From Actinomycetota bacterium (GTDB taxonomy: Bacteria > Actinomycetota > Acidimicrobiia > Acidimicrobiales > MedAcidi-G1): DNA of 64,000 nucleotides. The DNA is taken from NCBI GenBank assembly GCA_014381945.1, contig JACNKQ010000035.1, positions 1-64,000 on the forward strand, written 5' to 3'. The translations under genes and the position numbers were made by a program. The notes beneath the pieces were generated by a model that searched no databases, was not told the DNA's origin, and saw only the letters and a program-made list of their open reading frames with translations. Shown piece after piece: positions 34,245 through 43,151 of this stretch (position 1 is the first letter of the stretch; the number at the start of each line of letters is the position of its first letter).

Positions 34245-35498
34245 TCAGCGGTTATCCCACCATTCGACGAGGCGACGCCCCGCCCCGTCCGGATCGAACC
34301 GGCCCTCGCTGAGTCGCAGTTCCACCAGCCAGGCCATGGCCTCACCGACGTCCGGCCCCGGCTCGATCCCGAGCAGTTCGATGACCTGCGCCCCTCCCAG
34401 CATCGGCCCGAGGTCGTCGAGGTCGCCGTCGGCACGCAGTTCGGCAAGCCGCTTGTCGAGCACGCCTGTCACCGTTCCGGCCAGAGCCGCCAGGGTGACC
34501 GCCCCGGTCAGGTGCGCTCCGGCCGCAGCCGTCAGTCGGCGAACCGCCTCATCGGACCATGCATCGCCGGATCGCCCACGGATGAGCCCCACGGCCGCAA
34601 CCAGACCGAGCACCGTCGACCGCTGGCCACCCGACAGTTGCAACCCGCGGAGGCGCCCCTCGAGCACCGGCGCCGACAGGTCCATGAGCAACGCAGCCAA
34701 CCGAACCTCGGGCACCGGATCAGCGGCAACGACCCGGCGAAACACCTCCGACCGCTCCTGTTCCGACCGCTCCGACACCTCCGGCAGCAACATCGGCAAT
34801 TGTCCAGCCTCATCCAGGAAGGTGAGCCCGACCCCGGGATCCCCGAGGACCAGGAGCCTCCACAACTCGTCGCGGATGCGTTCGGCAGACACGATCCGCA
34901 GCCGCTCGGACACCGTCCGGGCGGCCTCGACCAGCCCCGGCGCCGGCTCCAGGCCGAACCCGGCGAGGAACCTTGCCGCACGCAGCATCCGCAGAGGGTC
35001 ATCCGAAAACGACTCCTCCGGGGTGAGCGGCGTACGCAGAACACCAGCTTCGAGGTCGGCCTGCCCGCCAAGTGGATCGTGCAGGGTCCCATCGACCACG
35101 TCGACCGCCATGGCGTTCACGGTGAAGTCCCTGCGCAGGAGATCGTCCTCGAGTTGCGTCGAAAACGACACGACCGGCTTCCGGGAATCGGACAGGTATG
35201 CCTCAGCCCGGTGCGTCGTGATCTCGAAGGTGCGCTCCCCCAACCGGGCCCCGATGGTGCCGAACTTCTCACCCTGCAACCAGACAGCGTCCGCCACCCC
35301 CTCGATGAGGCTGCGGATCCGGTCCGGCGTCGCATCCGTGGTCAGGTCGAAGTCGGGATGGTCCCCGACCCGACCCGACAGCACATCTCGCACCACCCCT
35401 CCGACGAGGTAGAGCCGCAGCCCGCCTGCAGCGAACCGTTCGGCCAGGGGCCCGACGGCCGCACACTGTGCCCCGAAGCGCGAGCCGGTCGGGGTCAC
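34245..35498 (-). CDS. cca: CCA tRNA nucleotidyltransferase (PcnA-type)
   Basis: This 417-residue protein has the class II nucleotidyltransferase head YLVGGVVRDVLSGR followed by DFDLTTDATPD (the metal-binding Asp pair), the RRDFTVNAMA motif near residue 122 and DPLGGQADLEAG. The RNA-binding helical part follows. Both tRNAs in this window lack an encoded CCA, so the enzyme is needed. It overlaps the HDAC-like gene start-to-stop by 4 bp. Its position next to the DUF6049 block matches pcnA in mycobacteria. Confidence 0.93.
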   Translation of the reverse strand: MTPTGSRFGAQCAAVGPLAERFAAGGLRLYLVGGVVRDVLSGRVGDHPDFDLTTDATPDRIRSLIEGVADAVWLQGEKFGTIGARLGERTFEITTHRAEAYLSDSRKPVVSFSTQLEDDLLRRDFTVNAMAVDVVDGTLHDPLGGQADLEAGVLRTPLTPEESFSDDPLRMLRAARFLAGFGLEPAPGLVEAARTVSERLRIVSAERIRDELWRLLVLGDPGVGLTFLDEAGQLPMLLPEVSERSEQERSEVFRRVVAADPVPEVRLAALLMDLSAPVLEGRLRGLQLSGGQRSTVLGLVAAVGLIRGRSGDAWSDEAVRRLTAAAGAHLTGAVTLAALAGTVTGVLDKRLAELRADGDLDDLGPMLGGAQVIELLGIEPGPDVGEAMAWLVELRLSEGRFDPDGAGRRLVEWWDNR

Positions 35499-36505
35499 CG
35501 CAACACCAGCCCATGCAGGGCAGCCACCGATTCGACGACCTCGCTACCCGGGCCCTCGCTGCTGGCAGCCTCAGGTCGATGGTCGATGCCGACCGCAGCC
35601 GCCACCGCTGCGCCGGCGGACGCCGACAGCGCATCGAGGTCATAGCCGCCCTCGAGGAACAGGATGCTCCGGCCGGTCCGGGCCAGGCCGACGAGTCGAG
35701 CCGTCAGGTCGGCGAAGTCACCCGAGGTAAGGCCCAACCGGGTGAGCGGATCGGCCCGGTGGGCATCGAAGCCGGCCGACACCAGCAGCCAGTCGGGAGC
35801 GAAGCGTTCCACGATCGGTACGACCACGGCATCAAGCGCATACCGGTAGGTGTCGCCGGCAGAGTCGGGAGGCAGCGCAAGGTTGACGGTCGTCCCGGTG
35901 CCGGTCCCCTCGCCCATCTCGTCGGGTGCACCGGTTCCGGGAAACAGCGGCCACTGGTGGAACGACACGAACAACACCCTGTCATCCGAATAGAAAACCT
36001 CCTGCGTGCCGTTGCCATGGTGGGCATCGAAGTCGACGATGGCCACCCTCTCACCGGCATCGGCCAGCGCCATTGCAGTCACCGCCAGGTTGTTGAGCAG
36101 GCAGAATCCCATGGTCCGTGTCGGGGTGGCATGATGACCGGGCGGACGGACGGCGCAGAAGGCAGTTGCCGCCTCACCGTTTCGCAGGGCCGCCACCGCC
36201 ACGAGGCCGGCACCGGCGGCCAGGCGTGCCGCCGTCCACGACCCGGTGCTCATCTTCGTGTCCGGATCGACCCGACCGCCGCCCGCCGCATCCAGATAGA
36301 CCAGACGGGCGAGATGCGGGGCCGGATGGCATCGCAACAGATCCTCGTCCGATGCCTCCTCCGCTGGGCGGCGCACAACGGCATCACCGAGTCCTGCCGC
36401 GTCGAGGCCAGACCACACAGCCTCCAGACGGGCCGGCCGCTCGGGATGGCGTTCGCCCGGCCGGTGGTCGAGGAAGCGTTCATCGGTCACCACAAGGACG
36501 CTCAC
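35495..36505 (-). CDS. Histone-deacetylase-family (AcuC/APAH-like) deacetylase
   Basis: This 336-residue protein has HDAC zinc-site motifs: CAVRPPGHHATPTRTMGFC, then FDAHHGNGTQEVF and GFDAHRADPL. Bacterial members deacetylate polyamines or acetyl-lysine. The GTG at 36505 has TACGAT 7 nt upstream. Its stop overlaps the cca start, an unusual pairing. The substrate is unknown. Confidence 0.88.
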   Translation of the reverse strand: MSVLVVTDERFLDHRPGERHPERPARLEAVWSGLDAAGLGDAVVRRPAEEASDEDLLRCHPAPHLARLVYLDAAGGGRVDPDTKMSTGSWTAARLAAGAGLVAVAALRNGEAATAFCAVRPPGHHATPTRTMGFCLLNNLAVTAMALADAGERVAIVDFDAHHGNGTQEVFYSDDRVLFVSFHQWPLFPGTGAPDEMGEGTGTGTTVNLALPPDSAGDTYRYALDAVVVPIVERFAPDWLLVSAGFDAHRADPLTRLGLTSGDFADLTARLVGLARTGRSILFLEGGYDLDALSASAGAAVAAAVGIDHRPEAASSEGPGSEVVESVAALHGLVLR

Positions 36506-36512
36506 TGCGGCG

Positions 36513-36518
36513 ATCGTA
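36513..36518 (-). promoter_or_regulatory. -10 box of leaderless promoter
   Basis: On the reverse strand TACGAT ends 7 nt before the GTG at 36505; it would drive the HDAC-like gene and cca. Confidence 0.5.
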
Positions 36519-36629
36519 CCCCCCGTCGTCCGAGCGGCCGGGGTGGACGGCCCGGTCGCGGCAGGACACCCGTCATGGGCAAGCGACGGGCCTCCCCTGC
36601 CCACGAGCCGTAGTGTGGACCCCATCGCC

Positions 36630-37382
36630 ATGGCCCTGCTCTCGTACGTCTCCCGGTCGCCCGAGCGATCCCGGATGTTCACCGCTTCGACCGGTGTCCG
36701 ATTCCGATTCGGACCACGACGCGGCAACAGCCCCGAGGGACAGGTCATCCCCCTGGGGGGCGGCCTCCTCGACACCTCATCTGTAGCCGAGGTCGTCGAA
36801 CACCTCCGTGGCCACGGATACGACACGATCCTCACCTCGGCCCTGGCCCCCGACGAACAGCGGCCCTTCCTCGACGCCGGCTTCCGGACCGAGGAGCACC
36901 TCCACCTCCTCCTCGCCGAAGCGCACCCGGATGCAGCACCGGCGACCCGACGGACCCGGCGCTTGCGCCGTCGCGACCTGTCCCGGGTCCTCGAGATCGA
37001 CACCTCTGCCTTCACGCCGTTCTGGCGGTTCGACCGGACCGCCTTCCGCGAGGCCACGTCCGCTACACCCTCCTGTCGGCGGCGGGTCGTTTCCGTCGGC
37101 GGCCATCTGCGTCGAAACGTGGTCGGCTACGCCGTCACCGGACATTCCGGGGATCAGGGCTTCGTACAACGCCTCGCCGTCGACCCGGCCCACCAGGGGG
37201 CCGGCATCGGCCGGACGCTTCTCGACGACGCCCTCCACTGGCTGGCCCGACAGGGCGCCACGACCGTCCTGGTCAACACTCAGCCGGACAACACCGCCGC
37301 TCTCGACCTCTACCGCTCGGCGGGATTCACGGACCGACCCGGCGGACTCTCGGTCCTACGCCTGGACCACCGGCCCTCGTGA
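36630..37382 (+). CDS. GNAT N-acetyltransferase
   Basis: This 250-residue protein has a GNAT domain at about residues 110-248, with the acetyl-CoA site VQRLAVDPAHQGAGIGRTLL near residue 175 and the closing NTAALDLYRSAGF. The N-terminal 110 residues are not recognised. The ATG at 36630 is preferred; an in-frame GTG at 36615 is also possible. It is the first of an overlapping operon with the DUF6049-like and DegV genes, in the slot held by mutT4 in mycobacteria. The acceptor is unknown. Confidence 0.8.
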   Translation: MALLSYVSRSPERSRMFTASTGVRFRFGPRRGNSPEGQVIPLGGGLLDTSSVAEVVEHLRGHGYDTILTSALAPDEQRPFLDAGFRTEEHLHLLLAEAHPDAAPATRRTRRLRRRDLSRVLEIDTSAFTPFWRFDRTAFREATSATPSCRRRVVSVGGHLRRNVVGYAVTGHSGDQGFVQRLAVDPAHQGAGIGRTLLDDALHWLARQGATTVLVNTQPDNTAALDLYRSAGFTDRPGGLSVLRLDHRPS

Positions 37383-39379
37383 CGCTCCCGACACCCACGG
37401 TCCGGCTCGCCAAGTCGGTCACCGCCGCACTGCTCGGCGCCCTCACGCTGTTCGGATCGGCGCTGCTGGCGGGCGCCGGCGCAGAGACCGGTGGGAGCAT
37501 CAACCTCGTCGGCCAGTCACCATGGGTCGACGACGAGGGCGTGCTCACCATCGACCTGCGGGTCACCGGTTCGATCGGCGACGGCCTGCTGACCTTCCGC
37601 CTCCACGAAGCCGTCGGCACCGGCGGTCTCCTCGGAGGTGCGCTGCGCGAAGGCGAGACGCTCCCCGACCCGGTGGGCTCTCCGGTGTCATTCCAGCTCG
37701 CCGACAACCTCGGAGCCGGAGGCGTTGCCTCGCTCGTGCTCGACATCGGACCCGGGAGCGCCCTGCCGACCAGCCCGGGATCGGTGCATCCACTCTCGAT
37801 CCTGCTCACCTCTGCCAGCGGCGAGATCCTCGACAGCGTCCGCACGATGGTGATCCACCTCCCAGACGGCAGACCGCCGTTCCCGCTCCTGACCGCCATG
37901 GTCATCGACATCACCGGGCCGCCCCCGCTCCAACCCGACGGAGCCAGCGTCCCCGACCCCGACACCGTCCGGAGCCTCAGATCGGTTGTCGATGCTCTCA
38001 TCGACCACCCGCTCGTGGCTGCCGACCTGCGCCTCCCGCCGGCAACCGTCGTAGCCCTCGCCCAGTCCGGCAAAACAGCCGACGGTCAGCTGCTCGACGA
38101 CCTGATCGACGCCGTCGGAGGCGGAATCCGGTTGGCTTCGTCGCCGTTCGTGACCGCCGACCCTGAGGCCTGGCGACAGGCCGCACGCCCCGACATCTAC
38201 CGGGACATCCTCGACCATGGGGACCTCGCTCTCGCCGACGAGCTCGGCACGACCCCCGACCGGGCCATCGCCCACCTCCCGCCCTCCGGCGTCGCCGACA
38301 CGCTCGACCTCCTCAGCCATCTCGGCAGCCAACGATTCATCGTCAGCGCCGAGCACCTCGAACCCCGACCCTCCGACCTCGAAGGCCTGTCACAACCTGT
38401 CCGACTCCGGGGCGAAAGTGGTTCACCATTCACTGCGCTGGTCGTCGATCCGCAGTTGGCACAGCACCTGCTCGGTCCAGGCGGGCCCGTTGCCTCCGTC
38501 CAGTTCCTGCTGGCCGACCTGGCGGTACGCAGCTGGGCCGAACCCGTCGTCCCACGCCTCGCCATGATCGCCATCTCCGATCCCTCCGCACTTGACGGCC
38601 TCCTCCTCGACGTCCTGCTCGGGGCCCTGGAAGGGGCACCTTTCGTGGAACTGGCGCCACTTCCCGCCGTCTTCAGCTCGCTCGCCACCCTCGATCCGGA
38701 AAGCATCCCCGAGCCGACCCTGTGGCCGGAGGCGGTTGCCTCCACCGCCACCAAGGTCCGGGACCGGGGCCTGGTCGAGGTCACGATCGAGGCTTACGCA
38801 TCTCTCGTCGGTGGACGGCGACCTGAGATCGCACACCTCGACGACCTGCTCGAAGCCACCGCAGCAGCGGAGCTCTCCACCGAACAGGGTGAGCCGTACC
38901 TGCGTGCCGTCTACGACGCCGTCGTCGTGGTCCTAGACGCCTTCGAGGCACCTGCCAACCAGAACGTGCGGCTCACGTCCCGTAGGGCAACGGTTCCCTA
39001 CACCGTGGAAAACGGGCTCTCCGTGCCTGCCCATGTCAGGCTGCACCTGGAGTCCGACGGTCGCCTCGACTTCCCGGAAGGGGACACCCTCGACGTCACC
39101 CTGAGCCCGGGTAGCAACCGAATTCCAATCCTTGTGGAGGCCAGGACCTCCGGCGACGCCCGTCTCCTGGTCACGGTCAGGTCGCCCGACACCTCGGAAC
39201 TCCTGCAACTCCGGTCGTCCACGTTGCTCGTCCGAAGTACCCAGCTCTCGGGTGTCGGCGTGTTCCTCCTGGCGGGGGCGTTGCTGGTTCTCGGCGTGTG
39301 GTGGTTCCGATCCACCCGCAGTAACAGAACCGTTCCAGCCGACGACTACGCTGCCCCAGACTCAGGGGAGGACCAATGA
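37379..39379 (+). CDS. Large secreted membrane-anchored protein (DUF6049-like, Rv3909 type)
   Basis: This 666-residue protein has an N-terminal signal peptide (ALLGALTLFGSALLAGAGAE) and a C-terminal helix (VGVFLLAGALLVLGVWWF) followed by a short basic tail, so most of it is outside the cell. The position between the cca/GNAT genes and the sigM-trx block matches Rv3909 of M. tuberculosis. The GTG start overlaps the GNAT stop. Its role is unknown; the genomic context suggests the cell envelope. The mature part has no catalytic motif that I recognise. Confidence 0.7.
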   Translation: MTLPTPTVRLAKSVTAALLGALTLFGSALLAGAGAETGGSINLVGQSPWVDDEGVLTIDLRVTGSIGDGLLTFRLHEAVGTGGLLGGALREGETLPDPVGSPVSFQLADNLGAGGVASLVLDIGPGSALPTSPGSVHPLSILLTSASGEILDSVRTMVIHLPDGRPPFPLLTAMVIDITGPPPLQPDGASVPDPDTVRSLRSVVDALIDHPLVAADLRLPPATVVALAQSGKTADGQLLDDLIDAVGGGIRLASSPFVTADPEAWRQAARPDIYRDILDHGDLALADELGTTPDRAIAHLPPSGVADTLDLLSHLGSQRFIVSAEHLEPRPSDLEGLSQPVRLRGESGSPFTALVVDPQLAQHLLGPGGPVASVQFLLADLAVRSWAEPVVPRLAMIAISDPSALDGLLLDVLLGALEGAPFVELAPLPAVFSSLATLDPESIPEPTLWPEAVASTATKVRDRGLVEVTIEAYASLVGGRRPEIAHLDDLLEATAAAELSTEQGEPYLRAVYDAVVVVLDAFEAPANQNVRLTSRRATVPYTVENGLSVPAHVRLHLESDGRLDFPEGDTLDVTLSPGSNRIPILVEARTSGDARLLVTVRSPDTSELLQLRSSTLLVRSTQLSGVGVFLLAGALLVLGVWWFRSTRSNRTVPADDYAAPDSGEDQ

Positions 39380-40212
39380 CCGTCAGGATCGTCACCGACA
39401 GTGCCTGCGATCTCACCGACGACGAAGTCGCTTCATACGGCATCGAGATCGTGCCCCTCAGCATCCGCTTCGGCGACGAGGAGTTCATCGACCGCGAGCA
39501 ACTCGGCATCACCGAGTTCTACGACCGCATGGCAACGAGCGAGCACCTCCCACAGACGGCGGCGCCATCGCCCGGACAGTTCGACCAGGCATTCCGTCGT
39601 GCCCTCGACGGCGGAGCCGACCAGGTGGTGTGCATCGACCTCTCGAGCAAGGTTTCGGCCACGATGGAGTCCGCCCAGGCCGGCGCACGGGGTTGTGATG
39701 GCGACATCCGGGTCCTCGACAGCGGTTCGGTCACCTGCGGGCTCGGCACGATCGTGCTGGCCGCCGCCCAGGCTGCCGCCGACGGTGCCACCGCCGATGA
39801 CATCACCTCCCTCGTCGCCGATCTCTCGGATCGGACTCGGGTCTATGCCGTCCTCGACACCCTCGAGAACCTCAAGAAGGGCGGGCGCATCGGCAACGCC
39901 CAGGCATGGCTGGGCAGCATGTTGTCGATCAAGCCGCTGCTCGACTTCAGCTCCGGCGAAGTCGAGGAGGCGGGCAGGCAACGCACCCGCAGGAAGGCCC
40001 TGGCATGGCTGCGCTCGACGGTCGCCGACAACGCCGACAACATCGACCGCCTGGCGATCGCCCACGCCATGGCCGACGACATCGACGACTTCGTCGCCCA
40101 GGTGGCGGCCGACACGGGCCGCAGCGACATCAGGGTCGATGTGGTCGGCCCTGTCGTCGCCAGCCACGGCGGCCCGGGACTCGTCGGCGTCGGCATGGTC
40201 CTGAAGGCCTGA
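39376..40212 (+). CDS. DegV-family fatty-acid-binding protein
   Basis: This 278-residue protein has the DegV landmarks TDSACDLTDDEVA at the start, TAAPSPGQFDQAF, DSGSVTCGLG, and KKGGRIGNAQAWLG followed by IKPLL near residue 195. FakB members bind fatty acids for phosphorylation by FakA. Its ATG overlaps the DUF6049-like stop (ATGA). In mycobacteria this slot holds murJ/mviN, so the gene order differs here. No fakA-like gene is in the window. Confidence 0.9.
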   Translation: MTVRIVTDSACDLTDDEVASYGIEIVPLSIRFGDEEFIDREQLGITEFYDRMATSEHLPQTAAPSPGQFDQAFRRALDGGADQVVCIDLSSKVSATMESAQAGARGCDGDIRVLDSGSVTCGLGTIVLAAAQAAADGATADDITSLVADLSDRTRVYAVLDTLENLKKGGRIGNAQAWLGSMLSIKPLLDFSSGEVEEAGRQRTRRKALAWLRSTVADNADNIDRLAIAHAMADDIDDFVAQVAADTGRSDIRVDVVGPVVASHGGPGLVGVGMVLKA

Positions 40213-40218
40213 CCTCCC

Positions 40219-40237
40219 TCGGCCCCGACAGGGCCGA
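40219..40237 (+). terminator. Hairpin after the GNAT-DUF6049-DegV operon
   Basis: TCGGCCC, the loop CGACA and GGGCCGA form a perfect 7-bp stem 6 bp after the DegV stop. No T-tract follows. A new promoter begins about 30 bp further on. Confidence 0.5.
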
Positions 40238-40270
40238 CCCTCCATACACCATCGGAAACGGGCTGCTCAT

Positions 40271-40276
40271 TACCGT
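40271..40276 (+). promoter_or_regulatory. -10 box of leaderless promoter
   Basis: TACCGT ends 8 nt before the ATG at 40285, which decides between that start and the ATG at 40279. Confidence 0.5.
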
Positions 40277-40284
40277 CGATGGTG

Positions 40285-41094
40285 ATGGCACTGCAGCACC
40301 CACGTGGAGGCGTGGCCGGAACGGTCATCGCCGGCCGATATCGCCTGGTCGACCTCATCGGCGGCACCACCCACACCGAGGTGTGGGCAGGACACGACGC
40401 CGTGCTCGAACGACCGGTCACCGTGAAGTTCGTCCATGCCGGCGATGTCGCCACCGGTGCCGCCCGCCTGACCCTCGCCGGTGTCGCTGCCGTGTTCGAC
40501 GTGACCGACCACGACGGCCTGGCCGTGGTCGTGACCGAACGAGTGGATGCGGTGCCCCTCGACCAACTCCTCGACCGCCAGCCCCACCTCTCCTCCGACG
40601 ACGTCGTCACCCTCGTCACTGCGGTGGCCGGTGTCCTCGAAGCGGCCCACGGGGCCGGTGTGCCACACGGAGCCATCCGGCCGTCCAATGTGCTCGTCCG
40701 GGAGGACGGAACGGTCCTGCTGACCGACTTCCGGGGAGCCGGCGACGGAGGGCCCGGCCCATTCGACCCGCGTGCCGACCTCGAAGCCCTCGCCATCCTG
40801 CTCGCCGAACTCCTCGCCCACTGCCCGCGCAGCGACGTCCCCACGTACCTGCGCCAGTTCGTCGACCGGGCGCTCACCGCTCCCGAATCGCAACGGCCGG
40901 TCGGGATGCTCGACTTCCGGATGGCGCTACGGCCGGACGACGCCGTACCCGGCGCCGACGAGGGCCGACCCCTGATGCGCCGCCGACTCTCCGGTGCGGT
41001 GCTCAGCCTGCTCCTCGTCGCCGCACTGGTAGTTGCCGTCGTGGTCACGACCGCCCTCCTCGGCGCCGGGTGGACCCTGGTCGGCTGGGACTAG
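40285..41094 (+). CDS. Membrane-anchored pseudokinase (MviN C-terminal domain-like)
   Basis: This 269-residue protein has a Ser/Thr-kinase-like fold: a degenerate Gly loop near LIGGTTHTEVWAG and the conserved Lys in VTVKFV near residue 46. The catalytic-loop position reads PHGAIRPSN, with Ala where the catalytic Asp belongs, and DFG is replaced by DFR. It is therefore probably inactive. A single C-terminal helix (SGAVLSLLLVAALVVAVVV) anchors it. In M. tuberculosis a similar pseudokinase is fused to MurJ/MviN just upstream of sigM; here the MurJ part is missing. It may be a phospho-switch docking protein for envelope synthesis. Confidence 0.75.
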   Translation: MALQHPRGGVAGTVIAGRYRLVDLIGGTTHTEVWAGHDAVLERPVTVKFVHAGDVATGAARLTLAGVAAVFDVTDHDGLAVVVTERVDAVPLDQLLDRQPHLSSDDVVTLVTAVAGVLEAAHGAGVPHGAIRPSNVLVREDGTVLLTDFRGAGDGGPGPFDPRADLEALAILLAELLAHCPRSDVPTYLRQFVDRALTAPESQRPVGMLDFRMALRPDDAVPGADEGRPLMRRRLSGAVLSLLLVAALVVAVVVTTALLGAGWTLVGWD

Positions 41095-41097
41095 TTT
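41092..41097 (+). promoter_or_regulatory. -10-like box TAGTTT before the sigma gene
   Basis: TAGTTT contains the pseudokinase stop codon and ends 6 nt before an ATC codon at 41104. The spacing equals that of the leaderless promoters elsewhere in the window. Confidence 0.35.
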
Positions 41098-41103
41098 TCG
41101 ACC

Positions 41104-41676
41104 ATCGCCGCCCCACCACCCCGCACCGAACCAACCGACGACGACCTGGTCGCCGCTGCACGGACAGGCGACCGTGCGGCCCTGGACCGCCTGCTGCGTC
41201 GTCACCATGACCGGATCTGGTCGATCTGCCGCCGAATGGCCGGCAACGACGCCGACGCTGCCGACGCCACCCAGGAGGCTCTGATCGCAATCGCAACCCG
41301 CCTAGACCGCTTCGACGGACGTTCGAAGTTCACGACCTGGCTCCACCGGGTGGCCACGAATGCCTGTCTCGACGAACTCCGCCGACGGGGTCGCCGTCCT
41401 GTTCCCGTGGAGGAGGTCCTGCCCCGGGTCGAAGCGACGTCTGCCGATGCCGGAGTCGCCGACCGGCTCGACATCGACGCCGCCCTCGCAGAACTCCCCG
41501 AGGACTTCCGTGTCGCCGTGATCCTGCGCGACCTCTGCGACCTCGACTACGCCGCCATCGCCGAAGTCCTCGGCCTGCCTCCCGGCACCGTGCGCTCCCG
41601 CATCGCACGCGGGCGGACCGCACTTGCCGATCGGCTCGGGAACCCCGGCGCCCGCACAGAACGTCAGAACAGGTGA
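41104..41676 (+). CDS. sigM: ECF-type RNA polymerase sigma factor, SigM-like
   Basis: About 190 residues with region 2 (DDDLVAAARTGDRAALDRLL through TQEALIAIATRLDRFDG and FTTWLHRVATN) and region 4 (LPEDFRVAVILRDLCDLDYA, then VLGLPPGTVRSRIARGR). The frame is open back to the pseudokinase TAG at 41092, but no ATG, GTG or TTG occurs before the ATG at 41236, which would remove half of region 2. The likely start is the ATC at 41104 (rare start, or a sequence error), or readthrough of the TAG. It is followed by a coupled anti-sigma candidate, then trxB/trxA, matching the sigM locus of mycobacteria. Confidence 0.8.
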   Translation: MAAPPPRTEPTDDDLVAAARTGDRAALDRLLRRHHDRIWSICRRMAGNDADAADATQEALIAIATRLDRFDGRSKFTTWLHRVATNACLDELRRRGRRPVPVEEVLPRVEATSADAGVADRLDIDAALAELPEDFRVAVILRDLCDLDYAAIAEVLGLPPGTVRSRIARGRTALADRLGNPGARTERQNR

Positions 41677-42746
41677 CCATGCACGACCCACCGACCCCTG
41701 CCGAACTGGACCCCCTCGACGGGTTGGCCTCTGCCATCGTCGACGGTGAGGCAAGCCTTCCTGCCGACGCCGATCCGGCACTCGTCGACCGGGTCGCTGC
41801 GCTTCGCAATGTCCGTGTCGCCGTCGCCGGACCGGTCGACCCCCCATCCGATGCCATCCGGGAAGCAGGGATGGCTGCCGCGCTCGGGGCATCCGCCGCC
41901 AGCCCCGACGTCCACTCGCTGACCATGCGCCGTCGCCGGATGCCGGTCCTTCCGACCGCTGCGGTTGCGGCGGCGCTGGCCCTGCTCGTCGGACTGGGAA
42001 TTCTGAGCCTCGGCGACGACACCCGTGAGACCGACGTGGCCGACGTGGCCAGCGTGGCCACCACGACAGCCGCCGCCGCAACAACCAGCACCCATGCCCC
42101 CGTTCCGACCCTCGCTCCGGTCCCCACCGAGGCTCCCACCACCACGTTCACGGCCGCGACCACGACCGCAGCCTTCATGAGGTCAGCCGACGAGACCACG
42201 ATCACGGCAGACGAGATCGCAGACGCATCCGGAGCAGGCGAAATGGGAGCCGGCGTCCTGCAGGCAGGCGACGACACCGAAGACCTCAGGTCTCCAGCGG
42301 TCCAAGAACAGGTGGTCGCCGAAGACGGATTCAGCGACGCTGCCGGCGGAGAGTCCTACCTGACCGACGATGACAGCAGGGCCATGCCGGCTCTCGACGA
42401 CTCCTCTACCGGAACAGCCGCCATGTCCGCCGAATATGGCGAAATCGACCCCTTCTCCTTCCTCTTCCCCTATGCCGAAGAAGAAGCGCAGGGCTACCGC
42501 TGGGAACTCGATGAAACGACAACCGACCCTCCACACATCGCAGAGGTCCCGTTCGACCTCCACGGCTGCACGCCCGAGTTGGCACTTCTGCTGAGCGGCG
42601 AGGACCGGTTGGCCTACTCACTGTTGTTCTTCGATCTGGAGGACCGGGTCATCGAGGCGCTGCTGGTGATCGGCCATGACACGTGGGAACTGATGCTCAC
42701 CGACACGTGTGCGACGTTCCGCTACCCGCCGGCCGACGACGGCTGA
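41673..42746 (+). CDS. Single-pass membrane protein, probable anti-sigma factor
   Basis: This protein of about 357 residues has a cytoplasmic N-terminal part of about 90 residues, one helix (PTAAVAAALALLVGLGIL) and a long Thr/Ala-rich then acidic outer part. That topology and the 4-bp overlap (GTGA) with the sigma gene point to an anti-sigma factor like RsmA. The classic zinc-binding HxxxCxxC motif is absent. Start is the GTG at 41673 or the ATG at 41679. The outer C-terminal domain, with two Cys, may sense the signal; no family is recognised. Confidence 0.7.
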   Translation: MTMHDPPTPAELDPLDGLASAIVDGEASLPADADPALVDRVAALRNVRVAVAGPVDPPSDAIREAGMAAALGASAASPDVHSLTMRRRRMPVLPTAAVAAALALLVGLGILSLGDDTRETDVADVASVATTTAAAATTSTHAPVPTLAPVPTEAPTTTFTAATTTAAFMRSADETTITADEIADASGAGEMGAGVLQAGDDTEDLRSPAVQEQVVAEDGFSDAAGGESYLTDDDSRAMPALDDSSTGTAAMSAEYGEIDPFSFLFPYAEEEAQGYRWELDETTTDPPHIAEVPFDLHGCTPELALLLSGEDRLAYSLLFFDLEDRVIEALLVIGHDTWELMLTDTCATFRYPPADDG

Positions 42747-42775
42747 ACCCCGGATCGGGCCACGAGAGCCCCTTG

Positions 42776-42781
42776 TAGGCT
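42776..42781 (+). promoter_or_regulatory. -10 box of leaderless promoter
   Basis: TAGGCT ends 8 nt before the ATG at 42790. Confidence 0.5.
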
Positions 42782-42789
42782 CACGGACC

Positions 42790-43119
42790 ATGGCCGAAAC
42801 GGGTACACCTTCCCACGACCCCCACGACGAAGAACCACGCGACCTCGCCTCGCGCGTCACCGACCACATCGTCGACGCCGTCGGCGCCCTCCGCTCCCGT
42901 ACCACCGAACCCCTCCTCACCGCCACCCGGGCCATCGTCTACGGGACCTTCGTCGCCATCGCCGGCACCGCCTTCCTCGCCCTGGTCGGAATCGGCCTCT
43001 TCCGCCTCCTCGACACCGCACTGCCAGGCGAGTCGTGGTCGGCCTTCCTGGCCCTGGGTGCCGCCTGTATCGCTGCCGGCGCCTGGCTGTGGTCCCGACG
43101 CACGCCTACCACCGACTGA
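42790..43119 (+). CDS. Small two-helix membrane protein
   Basis: This 109-residue protein has an acidic N-terminus of about 45 residues and two helices (AIVYGTFVAIAGTAFLALVG and SAFLALGAACIAAGAWLW). It lies between the anti-sigma candidate and trxB with its own promoter box. No family recognised. Confidence 0.75.
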   Translation: MAETGTPSHDPHDEEPRDLASRVTDHIVDAVGALRSRTTEPLLTATRAIVYGTFVAIAGTAFLALVGIGLFRLLDTALPGESWSAFLALGAACIAAGAWLWSRRTPTTD

Positions 43120-43151
43120 ACGTTCCTTCCCCGAATTCCCCAGGAGCCCCC

